From Citrus sinensis (lineage: Eukaryota > Streptophyta > Magnoliopsida > Sapindales > Rutaceae), in the NCBI RefSeq assembly GCF_022201045.2, contig NC_068558.1:44357001-44421000 (forward strand): 64,000 nucleotides of DNA, given 5' to 3'. Shown piece after piece: positions 33,328 to 50,688 of the stretch. Within the stretch, counting starts at the first letter, position 1, and each line of letters starts with the position of its first letter. Both the position numbers and the translations under genes were made by a program. A model generated the notes under the pieces. The model had not been told where the DNA came from, ran no database searches, and saw only the letters and a program-made list of their open reading frames with translations.

Positions 33328-35905
33328 CTATAGCCTTTGCTTCACCCGTCTACCATTCACGTCACTGCCATCAAGTATGGCTTCATTCCCATGCCTGCAA
33401 ACTACCACAGAATGCTCACTCACTTTAGCCACATACTCTAAGAGTTCAGTCAATAGCGAGGGGCAACTTTCCTTCAAGTACTCGAATCCATCAGTTTGCA
33501 TCACAGCTGCAAAAACAATGATACAAAACAGGTTTCAGCATCACATCGGCAAAAGGTAAAAGGAAAAAAATACGAGAGAAAATAAACCTCAACAATCCAA
33601 GAAATCTGGACATCTTTCAACCTAATAACAATGCACGTAAAATAGTGTTAAGATCTAACAATGACCTTTCCAGTAAGGGTTTTCAAACAAAATGCCATTG
33701 ACATGTGAAGAAGTACATTGGTCTTCAGCAATGAAATGAACTTTTAGTAAATGAAACATGCATTGTGTGATAACATAGCTTCCAAAAGATATGACCACTT
33801 GCCATCCCATTCTAATGACATTTCACCAAGCAGCTGTGCGGAGGGTGGCACAACACAAGTTTAAAATGCTGGCATCGAGATGTATGTACAAGGGATAATT
33901 GTCAATCAGATAGACCAATAGAACTACATTTTATAGGGCGGCAGAGTTCATAAAATAATTTTTTTTCTTTCCAAACTAGGAAGCACAATGTTATAACGAA
34001 ATTATTAGACACAATGTATATTTGCTGAATATGAATAGAATCTATGGAATAACCACCTCTCAGATTTTCTGGCATTGCAACAAATTTGAGACATACGGAC
34101 TTCAGCTGGAAACAATGGTGCTGCTCTGCCAAGGCTAATGTGGTTGCCACAGTGTTAATGGCAACATCCTCACAGAGGTTGGCCTCACATAGCAGCCTAA
34201 GCCTTTCCAGACCATACCTATCAGCTGCTGCGAGCAGATGCTGAGACATCAAAGTAGAAGCCCACTTTGAACTCATGCCGGTAAGCTCTTCCATGTCAGG
34301 TAGACTATCCCAATATATGAAATGTAGTAAAGCCTGATAGGTTATAAACAAATCAGAAATGCAAAGAACCAAAGGCAATTAGTGTCACATGATCACAAAT
34401 CAAATTGCCAACATAGAAATAAGCACTAAATGACTTATTTGTCGACTAAATGCGCTAAGCAGGATAGAAGAATAAGTGAAAAAGAAATCAGACGATTCTG
34501 CTAAAACGTTAACATGGGTCACAATCTGGCATCAGACATATCACACATCAAACTAATCACATAGATCAGAAGAACTTTCAGATCCCAACAAAATTACTAT
34601 GCAGACATACATACAACAAAATTACAACAAAAGCTAAGATTGCAAGACCAGGAAAAGATAGAAGATGTAAGGAACCTTAAAAACTGGGGCTTCCATGTCC
34701 TCAACTTTTATACACTGGGTGTTCTGATCCTTCATCGGACCATAAAGTTGGGCCCTAAAAACAGGCGAACGAGCAGCAAGAACCAATTTGTGAGCAGCAA
34801 ATGTTTCACCGTTGACTTCAAAATTTACATCAGTTCTCTTCCCACTTTCCAGTAGTTGGCCAAAGTGCTGACCAATGTTAGAAGGCGGTATCGCTATGGA
34901 GTAAATCTTAGGCCCCTCTGTGTGTGACTTCACAACACCAACACTGCAGTGGACCGAGAGGCAATCACCCTTGAGGTAGTCTGATTGTTCCAGAAGAGTT
35001 CGCTTGAAAAACCGCTTGTACCCCCTACAACAACATCCAATGATCACACCCACTATAAGGCGCTTGGAAAGCAATTGCTTATTATAACCTTCATGTTTAT
35101 GAATTACTAAAAGAACTTGAAACAAACAATTGTACTGGCTCAACATAATATAACCAATGTCATCCAAACCACTATAAGGCGCTTGGAAAGCAAATACTTA
35201 TGATAAACTGCATGTTTATGAATTACTACAAGAACTTGAAACAAACAATTGTACCGGCTGAACATAATACAACCAATGTCATCCAAACCACATACAGTAC
35301 AAGAGACACATTTCAAGCTCTAGTTGCCCTGAACCTTAATATATTAGCTTCCATTTTCAAGGATTCAACTATTATCATTTTCAAACAACAGACATAAACA
35401 CCCAGGTTTATAACAAATTCTTGAAAATGTGACAGCGAATAATTGACACAAATCAACAGAGAAATATCAAAGAAAAGGAATCTCACCACATGCTACCGCG
35501 ATACTTAAGGGTGTAAGGCCCGCTCTCCAGCGTCCTGCCAAAATGGCTATGAACCTTGTGACGCTCTTTGCCGCTCTGATCCAACAAAGTGAGCTCGAAA
35601 AGCGCCCTCACGTCAGTCCCCTCACTAGCCAACGCGATAAAAAGCGAGACGTACGCGGCATTGTCCTCCACGCTTTTGCCATCGGGATAAAAATAAATCG
35701 CCCACGCGTAACCGCCCACCATGAACGTATCGGACGCTATGTACTTGCCGATCCCCAGGCCCTTCGACAAAGAATACCCGGTGATTTTGAACTGGTGAGA
35801 TCCGTTAACCGTCTCGGTGATCGACGTCGACGTGGTGCTGCTTTCGGAGGTGGAGGATGAAGAGGCATTATTGGGCTTGCTGTATTCCCGGAAAATCTTT
35901 CCCAT
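33328..35905 (-). CDS. BPM: BTB/POZ and MATH domain protein (BPM type), CUL3 adaptor
   Basis: Four exons, complement of 33328-33506, 34057-34333, 34676-35024 and 35487-35905, give 407 residues, the usual BPM length. N-terminal Ser/Thr-rich segment, then a MATH domain at about 35-165 ([56 protein letters not shown]). A BTB/POZ domain follows at about 195-315 ([35 protein letters not shown]), then a BACK-like helical end. BPMs are substrate receptors of CUL3 ubiquitin ligases: MATH binds the target (HB6, ERF, MYB and PP2CA proteins are known in Arabidopsis) and BTB binds CUL3. The N-terminal exon is notably GC-rich. The member number (BPM1-6) is not decided. Confidence 0.93.
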
Positions 35906-38900
35906 GACCGGGAATTTCAGAGGAGGAATTTTCTCGGAAAATCAAAATTTGATTGGGGGGCGGGATTTTCTCCGGAAAACGACGGGTTAGGAGGGGACTG
36001 AATGGTGGTGGTGGGGTGAATTGGGTGTGTGATTGGGGTTTGGGTTTGGGAATTTCTCGGGAAAGTGGGTGTTTGGTTGGCCGAGAAAATCTAGGGTTAC
36101 GTTAGGGAAATTAACTTTTTCCCCCCTTGAATGCGGAATAAAAAGAGAGAGAAAAACGAAAACAAAAGAGGAATGAGCGAAGAAGATGACGTTCAGTATA
36201 CGTTCACTTTGTAGTTCGAAAATTTTACATATTATTATTCATTTCACTTTTTTGTTCTGCGACAGTGAAATTATTGGTGGGAGAACGTGCTTGCTAAAAT
36301 GCTAAATAGCGTAACTGGAGATGTATGAAATTCGTCAACTCGCCCCACTTTGTCAACAGATGTGAAGATCATGGGCGATTTTGGATATCACTTTGAAGGA
36401 TGGTTCCAACGTGGACCGTCGGATTAGCACGACGAGGGAGGAGAATTGGCAGTTGGGGCCCGCCAAGAGTTATTAAAAGTGTTGATATATCGGCGCGTGA
36501 GGCTTTGGCAATGGAGAGGATGTGATATGTCAAAAACAAAAAATAGAGGCTACGAAAGGACCGATGGTAGGTGATGGTAATTGTGCCATTGCATGATCGT
36601 ACACTTTCTCATACATTTCCTACCACAATCACGAATAATCATCCATCTCACTCTGCCTACATGTCTATGGCCATTGCCCATCCAAACTCTTCCTTTCTTT
36701 TTCTTTTTTAACCCCCTCGCTTCAAAATGTCTACGTTGCCAAATCCAGACAGCCAGTAATTAAACAAAATCTTTCTTTAAATTGTGCCGCCAGTACATGT
36801 GGAGTATGGAATTAGGGATTGTAAAACTCCGGGTTAGGTCCCAAGTTTGGATACTGAAGCGAAGTCGCATGCGAAGGCTAGCAGCGTATGGAGTGAAGCC
36901 GCCCACGAAGGCCAGCAAGGCAGCAACGTCAGCAGCTGAGAAGTAAGAAGGGATGTTGTAGCTGTTGGCTGCTGCGTGCTGATTCTATGGTGAGATTACG
37001 GCACAGGGACAGTAATTTTTGCAAGTGGAGTCGTGGTGACTGGTGGTTGCCAGCTTAAAGGTCGCCGGTGGGTGGCAGATTGTATTGTGTGTATGTGTAA
37101 TGTGTTTCAATGTGTTTAGTTATGTCGAGAGTTTGGGGTTTCGGTTTGGTAAATTTTTATTTATATTTTCTTTTTACATTATTTTTGTAAATTAAAAAAA
37201 AAAAAATCTTTCTGGGCATAGAGCCGGGTTTTTAATGTCACATTCGGACTGTCCACAGGTTCGAATTTAGGTCGAGTGGGTATTCTTGCCAAGCCTAGTT
37301 GGAACTTTAATCACATGTGCACTAGGTGAAGTAATCTGTTCCTCTATTAATCAGTTTAAAAAAGAGTATCATTTTTTTAACTATAACTACAATACCATTA
37401 ATGTTATATCATCAGAATCTATTGGGCCAATGGACATCTTTCTACTATGGTGCAGCCGAAGTCATTACTCTTACATTAAGAAAGAATTAACTCGCATTTA
37501 GGGAAAAAAAAATTGAGTTTTCACTAGGTTAAAGGATGGTTTTAAGCATTTACGAATTAAGTGGTCATTTAGGGTCTCATATATTAGACAAGCCTTATTA
37601 CAGTCGTGTTAAGTCCCAAATGTTATGATGATTTTTTTTTTCGGGGGACGAGGGGAGGGAAGGGGGATCTCCTTAATATACTCAAAATAATAGATTTTTT
37701 TTTTAAGTTACATATAATAAGGAAGCATGTTTTTTGAAGCTCCCTTTAATTAATAATTATCATATAATTAAGATTTTTTATTCAAATTCCATATTTGATA
37801 ACCTTAGTATTAAAGATCTATAATTAATAATATTGTCTAACTGTTAATTTATTATTAGTTTTTATAATAAAAATATTAAATTCATTACCTATTGAAAAAG
37901 TACTTAATTATTAAACAAAATTTCTTACACTCTTCTCTATAAAAAATAAATTATTGCATTTATTCACTCATTGTTGAAATGGAAAAAAAAAAGTTCTTGG
38001 AATAATATTTCCAAAAGAAGTAAAAAAGATATTTTATTGACTACTTTGTTTTTAATTTCTTACTATATTATTTATTGTTGATATTCACAGTATAGTTAAA
38101 AAACAAAAATTGATTGAATTTTAAACTATTTTATATTTATTTAAGTGTTAAAACAGCTAAATGTAAATAGATCTCATTAAAAAAATTCGCTAAAAACCCT
38201 GAACTCTAGACTTGGCCCTGATTAGGTTACAAGGGCTAGATGATTTGAAACAGAGAGTATGTTTACCATGACAATAAGTCAATAAGAGTACTTGTCAATC
38301 AGTTCTATAGATCAAATATACTCATATCAGTATTGATTAGAATATAAATTTCTTTTATACAAACTAATATAATTTATTATTGGTTAAATAAAAATAAAAA
38401 TTCAATAGGTTGTTTCTCTATTATTATTATTATTATTATTATTGTATTCAGTCAGATGCAAAATTTCCTGAATTGAAGGCAGCTAATTATTAATGGTGTG
38501 CATAATAATAGCAAGCAGCCAGACCATTTCCATTACAGAAACCCAATGGTCAATGATTATTTAAGGCCTCAGACTCTGGAGTGGTTGCTTGTTGGAATGT
38601 TAATTTGATTGAAGCTTTGAATCCTGGTTGATGGAGGTGAACGTACGAGTTTAATATGTATCATGCTTGTAAATGTTTTGGGTGTGCGGTGGGTTATTTG
38701 AGAATTTGTCTTCTAATTATGTTTTAGTTATTAAATTACCTACATAGCATAAATAATTTATTTTATCCGCCATTGTGATGCCAATCTAACCCGTAGTTTA
38801 TTTGATTTTTTTTAACTCAATACATTAGCAATATTATAAGATATAAAGTAGAAATAAATTATAAAATAAGTTATTGTCATATATATAGATATATATACAG

Positions 38901-40990
38901 GCGCACACACATTTGGGTTTGGGTATTCTTTTCTTAATTTAAAAATTTGACATAGAAAGTGAGTTAACTTTTTGCCATTGGATCCAATCAACCCAATAAT
39001 AAATAAATGGATACATAAATTCTATTTTTTAACTTTAAATCTTTATTATCAAATTAAGTAGATTCAATAGATAGAAAATTAACATTTTTTTTTAAAAGCC
39101 AGAATTTTAAGATGCTCCTTATTAACTTTAAATCCTTACCATTAACATTTGCTTTTATTATCCATAATACTTCAAAGAAATTAAGGCAGCAATTTGATTT
39201 TCATTTAAATTCTAAGTGGTTATGAATGCTTGTAAAACGTGGAAGTGAATTTGCCCTGTTATTGGCCGGTATTCAGACAGCCACATGTTCAGAAAACTAT
39301 CAACTCAACATGGTCCTTTACGTGATAAATGTGAGCTAAAATACAAAGCTTATGGTCGGGGCCGAGCCCAAAATAATTTAATTGTAAGCTTGCAAGTGGA
39401 CAAAGGCAAAGAGCTCTTTATAGCCACCAAAACAAAAGCTCAATCTAATAATTAAGAGCTCACCGATAGTATTGATTAAAAAAAAACAAATATTATGATT
39501 GATTCGTTAATTTAGACAAATATTATTAACATTGTTGAATAAATAAGGCAATTCCAAAATTCTCATTTAAAGAGTATTCGCTAAAAAATTCATATAATTT
39601 TATTCTTCAAATATTTATTTATATAATTATGTGATAAATAACATAGAGAAAAAAAAATGTAATCTTCTAAAAATTCTTTAAATTTAACTGTCTCTCATTT
39701 ATTCAATAATATAGTTATAATATTTCTCCCTCTTTAATAATGATGATGTAAAAAAATAGTATAATACTAATTAAAGAGGGAAAAATCACTCTTCAAAATT
39801 GAAGAGATAGAATAATAATCATATTTGAAGATTCTTTTAGAACCATTATTGATTATATGACTCTTCATATGAGAAGTGAAAAATCCCCAACTTCAAATGA
39901 GAAGTAAAATCTCATTTGAAAAATCTTTTAGTGGTGCTGTATTTTATTTTCTAAATGCCTATTTGTTTGTATTTGTTTACCTATATAAAAAATACAAGAG
40001 CAAAAAAAAGTAAAATCTATTAAAAAAAAATCTCTTCAAATAAAAATAGATTTTACATTATTCTGAAAAAATTTGTCTCCACCGAAAACATATTGTATTG
40101 TATTACTTGAAGAGATACATGTTGATCCGTGTTATCAAAAAGGGAGAATTAAAATCTTATGTTTAAGAATTAATTGCTTGTATTTGTGAAACCGTTATCA
40201 TTAATGATGTAGCTTAATAAGTTAGGAGCGTTATGCTGTACCATCTAATAAGTTTTGTAATTTTATTATTAATTTTAAAAAACCAGGTGTATGCTGGTAA
40301 TTGGACGATTTACACATTTCTTGAATAGAAAACCCAACTTGTAATTTTCACACATTTCTTTTATTATTTTCGTTTTTGATGCCTAAAGCTCCTAATAAAA
40401 CTATGCGGAAGCGGATTTGATGGTAGCGATACATCGGCATAAAACTCTGTGGGCCGCTCTAGATTCCCATGCCGTACTAACGACACCATGGTCCAGGCTT
40501 CATTGCTTCTGCACCATGCCGCCAAACCCATTAATCTGAGCCACCACTTCGATAAAAATTTAACGGCTAAGATTAATATAAAATTAAACAATACAGCGAG
40601 CCAAAATATATAAAATTATACAAATAATGCACAAGCAGACAAAACAAGAAGAAAGAGACAAATAAAGGTTTGTGTCGTCCAGTTCAACGCCAAGGATCCA
40701 ACTGGACTGGATTCCCAAGGCAAGTGTGTGCCGCACAGATTAGTGTCACAGGAATGTCTCAATCGAACGGTAGTCATCTACTTTTTCGCCAGCCATTTAT
40801 TTATTTGTTTATTTGTCTATCGATCTATCAAATTTCTAATAATTGTGGTAAATCATTTTATTTTGAGATTTTAGTGAGAGATTCTAGGTGATGGGTACGT
40901 CTACGGTGGCATAACGAAGCCCCAACAAAAGAAGAAGAGAGGTTTGGGTTCAGAGAACTGGGTTTCTCTTTGGTTATTAATAAAAAAAAA
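35906..40990. other. Long AT-rich spacer, no gene seen
   Basis: About 5 kb. 35906-36250 is the BPM leader/promoter. 36780-37090 is locally GC-richer with no frame I recognise. 37500-40350 is strongly AT-rich with homopolymer runs, an (ATT)n tract near 38420-38445 and short direct repeats (TCTCATTT..., 39550-39950). 40400-40560 is another GC-richer patch without a convincing frame. These patches could be remnants of old insertions. Nothing can be named. Confidence 0.5.
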
Positions 40991-43900
40991 ATGGGTGAGC
41001 TCTGTCTGATGGCTTCTCATGGGTACCCTCCGTGGCTTGTTCTTCACCAGGAACAGGGCATGAGCAGGGTCATCAAGGTAAATGGTGATTTGTTTCGGTC
41101 TCTGAGTGTTTGGTGTGATTGTAGTTAACAATTTGTATTAACTTGGAGCTATGTTTCGTGTTTCTGTTATAATTTGTTGCTCGCTTGACATGTTAATTTA
41201 TTTATTTGGTTTTAATTGAATTGCTGTGTGCTTAAATTAAGTCGTGTATGTTAGAGTACTTATTCAAATAGGTTAAAATTGTGATACTAGTTTGAGCTAT
41301 ATCGTGTTTGGGTTTAGTACTCCCGTGGTTGACATCAATCTGTTAACTCCATATGACCTGAACTCCGAGAGTCATGGTTTCACGATTGCTCAGGCAAGTA
41401 TTTTTTTAATCCAAGTTATTGGTCTTGGCATCATGGTCGCGATCTGTTTGGTCTCGTTTTGTTTTAACTTCTGTCTGTTAGATTATTGAATCTTTCTTCA
41501 TTTTTTTCTGCCTCAGGATTGTCAACCTTATTTGCCCTGTCAAGGAGCTAGACAGGAGGTTATAAGATCTGACAGCTTTAATTTAAAGTCACACCAACCT
41601 GAGAAGTCGTGGAAACCATTAAGTGGGCTTTGCGAATCTAGTCAGTTTGTCAAGCTTGACTCAACATTTGCAAGGGCTGTGCTCATTGACGTGCAAGGTT
41701 TGTTGTTTATTAGTGGGCACTAGTATTTCAAAGATAATCACCCCTCTCACTGATTTCTTTAATCATCATTTGTTGAGGAGAAGTTTGATAACCCCATGAA
41801 TTAATTAATTAATCTTGTTGGAGTCTTTCATATTTTTCTGCAGAAAATCTTATTTGTAGGCTACAAGATTTAATCAAGGGTAGGTTTAAGATTATATTTT
41901 CACTTTGGTGCTAATTGTGTATAGAAGAACATATGCAAGTCAAAAGTTATTTTATCTCTAAGATGTCTCCATGTGCTCTTTATACCTCAAATGGCATCAA
42001 AAGTAATTATTGATTTTGTAATACCCTTAGCATTATAAAGCCCAAATGCTGGGTTACCAAACTGCTACATGTGTGTGTGTTGATAATAGGAAAGTTAAAA
42101 AGAGTATTATGTTTGTTAAATGCGCAAGCAGAAATTATAAAAAATAATAGAATATAAAAATAAACTCTAGCAGAATCAGATTAAGCAGTCTGGGTTGAAT
42201 GAGGAACGGCTTTAAAGATTTGGAGAGGACAGAGCAAGTGTGATTGCTTATTACTACCTAAAAATGAGCCGTATTTGTTAGAATGACATGGCATATCATG
42301 CCCTTTTTTCCCATTTTCTTTGAAAGGAGGCGTATCATGCTGAAAATCCTTTTTAACCCTCTCCCTTCTGCATGCTCTATAAGTTGGATAGTGCGCGACT
42401 TATTTACTGTTTTGTTGTGTGCAGACACTCAACCAGACTCAGCACGCTTCAGCCTTGGAATAGCTAAGCAATGCACCAGACATGAAAAAATCTTGCAGTT
42501 TCTCACATCCAGATCAAGTGAAGCAGAGGGAACTGTTTTAGATTTGTCCTCAATATCTGATTTGATGGGACTTGAAGAATTTTCATTTGATGCGCGCCAA
42601 CAGCCTTCAGCTCCTTCTCTCATTTATCCAACTAACGAATTTTTTGACCAGAAGCCGCTTCTAGACTTTGTGGGAGATATGGCGCGTAGTTCAAAAATCT
42701 CCATTCATCCGGATGGTAGAGTCTTATTCACAGGAACTGGGATGGAGATGAATGACTTCCTTTCCCTTCTAGCTGAGTTTTACTTATCAAAGAACACAGC
42801 TAGGTGGACTAAACAGTCACTATTGATCCCATATTTTGACAGGTATGGATGTATGTATATGGTTGATTCATCAACACTGCAGTATGAATGCATGTTAATT
42901 TTTAACGGGCAACGTGGATTGGCATCTGCAAATTGTGAAAGCTGTTCATTTGCCCCTATCTACATATTAGTTTCATTGATATGTTTTGAGGGATATGATG
43001 AATGATGCTATCTTTTCGACTGCTGATCCATTTTTTGGAACGGCAATACCCAAATGAATGGTTTTACAAATTATTACAGTCCCTCTGCTTATGAAGAGTA
43101 TATTGCTTCCTATTGATATCATCTCTTAAATGGTAACACATTCTAGAAGCATTTGGCTTCACTCTGGAAAGTATTTAGCTTTTCTTTTTTTTCCTGTTAA
43201 GGCTTAGCAAACATAAGTTAATCATATAGACAGAAGGGGAAAATAGGTAGAAATGTAGTTCAGGAATACGGCATTGTAGAACGACAAGGTGTTAATGTAT
43301 CAGGAGGTTTTACTTAGAAAATAAGATTTTTCAGATGTATAGTTTTATGGGATGGAGAATTGATCGCTGATTTTTCTTGTCCCTTTCTCTCCCTGCTTCC
43401 ACTATTTCCTACAGTTTGGGTTTTATAAAGCTCTGGTTATTGCATCGGTGGACAGGTTTATATCTGTCATTTTATTCGATATTCGGCTGCTGAAACCCGT
43501 GCATGAAGTGTATGGTCTCCAATTAATTTGACATAGTATATTAAAGTGGCGATGACCCCAACACAGACTCTTATGTTCACATCCTGTATTTCCTATTTGT
43601 TCAGTTCTTCATCATTCAGTCACTAAACACCTGCCTCTTGAACTATTGTATTGAACAGGCTGCCAAGCAGTGAAGCTAAGGCTAATATTCATGTGTCGTC
43701 TTTGACAATGGAAGCTACAACAGTTACACCTTTGAAGAGGTAACCAAATCATCGATCTTTTTTCAGAAGTATTTCAATCTACCCACATCTGTGACTTTGG
43801 TTCTGATCATAGCTTTATAATAAATATGATTGTGAGAAATTGTGAAAGAAAGGAAATTCAACATTTTCCTGTTTTGAAGTCTCAAATTATTGGCCTAATA

Positions 43901-45159
43901 GTTTCAAATAGTTGGCCTAAACTTCAAGCTTCAGACCCATGCTGGGTCATATGCTTCTCTGGTTTTTCTTCCTTTACACTGTTTTTATTTGACTAATATT
44001 TTGCTGTGGCTACAAACTTTTAGCCACTAGGAAAATTTTGCATTCTTGCATTTCATATTACTGCCATTTTGGGAAAAATGATTTGAAAGGAATTAAGATA
44101 GTTGTGCTTTTCAGAGAAGTTATTTGTTATATGTTGAATCTAAGTACTACTTGTATGTTTGGGATTAATTTGCTAATTTAGATAGTTCTAATTAGAGGTG
44201 AGAGATTGGCATGTATTAGTGAATATTTTCTATATTACAGGTTGGATTTTCTTATGAGTTTTATGGTAACGTGTGATATTGTTCTTTTATTTGAAACTTG
44301 GATTAGATAAAGAATTTTGGAGATTTGCCAAGAAAATATCCATAAACACCGAAGTTAAAACTGAGGATAGAGCTTTGAGTTATAGGTTTAAACTGAGATA
44401 GTTTGAGAACTCAGTCATATTTTTAATTTTAAGAATGAATGCTACTCTGAATGGGTGGGTTGTCTGGGAATGCCAAGGTGCATGGGTTTGTTCTTATATA
44501 TTTCATTTATTGACTTGGTATTCGACTTCAATTTTCTCATGATGTGAATGAGCATATTACTACATTTCCATCATGTGAATTAGGTGAGGTAATGATACTT
44601 GTACAAAAGCATTCTGTAAGGCACGTCTCTATTTTGTCCTTATGTAATCTTTTTTGACAGTCCTGAGAAAATTAAGGTCAAACCGCCATCAAAGAAGAAC
44701 AGCAAGAAGATTTTTAAAGAGAGAGATCTCTATAGAAGGAATTACGTCCATGCATGTGAGAGCCTCCTATCGTTGATGATCAACAAGAGACAAAACAAGA
44801 AAACAGCCATCCTGTCTTTAAAGAAATCTGGCCCTGAACTTCCCGAGCTTCTAAATCAGTTTTCTGCTGGCATTGCGGGGACTGGCCTTGCTGTTCTTTT
44901 TTCCGTCATCTGCAAAGTAGCTTGTACGAAAGTTCCTTTTTGTGGGTATAAAGTCTTGAACACTGGTCTTGCTTTTGGGCTGGTTTGGCTCTCTTGGGCA
45001 GTAAATAGACTGAGGGATACAATTGTGTATATCAGCAAGAATGCAAGCAAAACGGGTTTGAAGGATGAGGAGATGATGAAGAGAGTAGATAAAAGTGTGA
45101 AAGATATTTACTTCAGAGCTGCGACTTTGATGGCAGTAGCTGTGTTGAGGCTTGCATAA
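40991..45159 (+). CDS. Uncharacterised plant protein with C-terminal membrane segments
   Basis: Five exons, 40991-41077, 41517-41697, 42425-42842, 43659-43739 and 44661-45159, give 421 residues with closing phases and GT-AG introns. I know it only as a conserved plant protein without a function. Features: N-terminus MGELCLMASHGYPPWLVLHQ, a soluble middle with LDFVGDMARSSKISIHPDGR and LLAEFYLSKNT, a Lys-rich stretch (PPSKKNSKK), then HACESLLSLM and KKSGPELPELLNQFSAG. Likely membrane segments lie at about 323-345 (AGIAGTGLAVLFSVICKVAC) and 354-372 (VLNTGLAFGLVWLSWAV), with a third weakly hydrophobic end (RAATLMAVAVLRLA). A Lys/Arg-rich stretch before the first segment suggests tail-type anchoring. 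The cell membrane involved is unknown. Confidence 0.8.
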
Positions 45160-45951
45160 ATGTCAAGATGACTGCTGGGTGACTTACTTTTCTGAATATT
45201 GTAGCTTGGTTAAGCGATGATTAGATGGCTTTAGTTGTTTGGCCTTGCATGATTCTGTAGCGGATACTCCCGGGCCAGGAAATAGCAGGGGAGCCAAATG
45301 GTTTTGGTCTTAAGTAACCCTGTCTTAAGATGACTTTGAGGTCAATGAGCCGTAGCGCTATATAATCATAAGTCAGCCAGACATCCTCGTGGTTGTGATT
45401 AATGTATGATAGGTTGTAAATTGATAGAAGGTTTATAAGGTAAATGTCGTAGTGATGAGACTGTTAACATATAACACAATTTTGTGCATTGAACCGCGAA
45501 CTATTTTTCTTTGTTTTGTACCTGTTTTTTTTGTTTTTTTTGGTTTGTTGGTGAGAACTGAGAAAGTGGTGTAGCCAAATATGGCCGCCGGAGCACAAGC
45601 GGAAGGATATTGTATGAATTATTGTATAACTGTATCAAATATTTTTGGGGATAATGTTGTACTTTATCAATTGATTCCTGTGGAGATGAAAAAAGAAAAA
45701 AAAAAAAAAAAAAAAAAAAAACAGGCCTCAACTGAATTGCGGGTGTTAGGTGCAATTCAATAGGACCTTACTAGAGTCAGAACAACTTGCATATAAAAAT
45801 TTTGCACCAGCAATAGCCAAATATTGATATTGGCTGGTTTGATTTTCAAATACTAGAAGTAGGAACTTAGAATTCAGAGTCTTGACTAAATTTCCGTGGA
45901 AGCTGGAATACAATTGGACTAGTGATGACTGGTGAGTTTGACATCGGCAAA
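45160..45951. other. 3' region of the uncharacterised gene and spacer
   Basis: Holds the 3' untranslated region of the preceding gene and a poly(A/AG) run at 45687-45721. No further gene was seen. Confidence 0.5.
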
Positions 45952-45960
45952 AATTGTAAG
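45952..45960. repeat. 9-bp direct repeat flanking the GC-rich insert, left (AATTGTAAG)
   Basis: Identical to 46336-46344 on the other side of the GC-rich block. Confidence 0.8.
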
Positions 45961-46335
45961 TCCACGACCCTCCCAAAGTCTCGTCCCATTCTGAGTGCCG
46001 CGAAGGCCACCCCCGCCGCCCCCACCAAGGCTATAGCCCACCTGTCTCGGGGTCTCCAGGGACGTTTTGGCCCCCGCACTTGCGGGCACTATTTTTGGGC
46101 GGGGCTCTACACGTTTTGCCCCCCGAGCGTCCCGAGGACCCTCACAAAGTCTTGCCCCATTCCGAGTGCCGCGGACGCCACGCCCCTGCACCCGTCTTGA
46201 GGCCCTTGGGGCGTTTTGACCCCCGACCTGCGGGCACTATTTTTGGGCGGGCCTCTGCACGCGCCTCCCCCCGGGCGCCGCGAGGGGCCTCGCAAAGTTT
46301 TGCCCCATTCCGAGTCCCGCGGGGGAGGCGCCTGT
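45961..46335. repeat. GC-rich tandem-repeat insert, satellite-like, with 9-bp flanking repeat
   Basis: 375 bp, very GC-rich in an AT-rich setting. It has two to three diverged units: CCCATTCTGAGTGCC near 45985, CCCATTCCGAGTGCC near 46156 and CCCATTCCGAGTCCC near 46304, so spacings of about 171 and 148 bp. A second landmark, TGCGGGCACTATTTTTGGGC, recurs at 46081 and 46229. The block is bordered by AATTGTAAG on both sides (45952-45960 and 46336-46344). Citrus species are known for GC-rich satellite with units near 181 bp; a link is inference. Open frames inside are repeat artefacts. Confidence 0.8.
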
Positions 46336-46344
46336 AATTGTAAG
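46336..46344. repeat. 9-bp direct repeat flanking the GC-rich insert, right (AATTGTAAG)
   Basis: Identical to 45952-45960. Confidence 0.8.
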
Positions 46345-46755
46345 ACGAGTTTTGCCACAAAAATCTCAAGAAAGTTGACAATTTATATTTACCCTATTCC
46401 TCCGCTGGTCGGTTGCAGCACATTTCACAGACTTATTCACATAAAATTATTTCTTAACAAGAATATTATTTCTTACAGGGTCGGAAAAAAATTGTTTTGA
46501 CTGAACAGAAAAGTAAAAACAATAATTACTGGATCACAAAATCCGATATAAAGATGAGCTTTCCCTTTAATTTCTCTCAATTTTCAAATAACTAACAACC
46601 TTCTGAACAATTCCTGGAAAATAGAATGAAATTCAGACTTCTCACATAACATGGCATCCCGGTTTCCACGAAGCAGCATTAAGCCTTATGTTTCTACCCA
46701 AATTTGCAACTAACCAGACACAAGTTATAAAAAAAGATTCTAGAACCATGTCAAA
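46345..46755. other. EF-Tu 3' untranslated region and spacer
   Basis: AT-rich DNA downstream of the EF-Tu stop. No gene was seen. Confidence 0.5.

Positions 46756-50688
<3,933 letters not shown>

Noticed and set aside
36780-37130. GC-richer segment with GAAGCGAAG/GTGAAGCC-like partial repeats
   Set aside because: No coding frame or element ends; possibly an old insertion, but nothing to name it by.
37245-37290. GGTTCGAATTT resembling an RNA polymerase III B box (tRNA or SINE)
   Set aside because: No matching A box at the right distance, no cloverleaf, no 3' tail or target duplication found.
40364-40591. GC-richer patch with a 75-codon frame on the minus strand
   Set aside because: No recognisable domain, no splice context and no family match from memory.
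41290-41393. Possible extra exon (VVDINLLTPYDLNSESHGF...) in the uncharacterised gene, ending at a GC-type donor CAG|GCAAGT
   Set aside because: It does not keep the reading phase between exons 1 and 2, while direct joining does. It may be an alternative exon, but cannot be supported.
45919-46500. Overlapping open frames in the GC-rich block
   Set aside because: Repeat-derived, all frames open, no domain.
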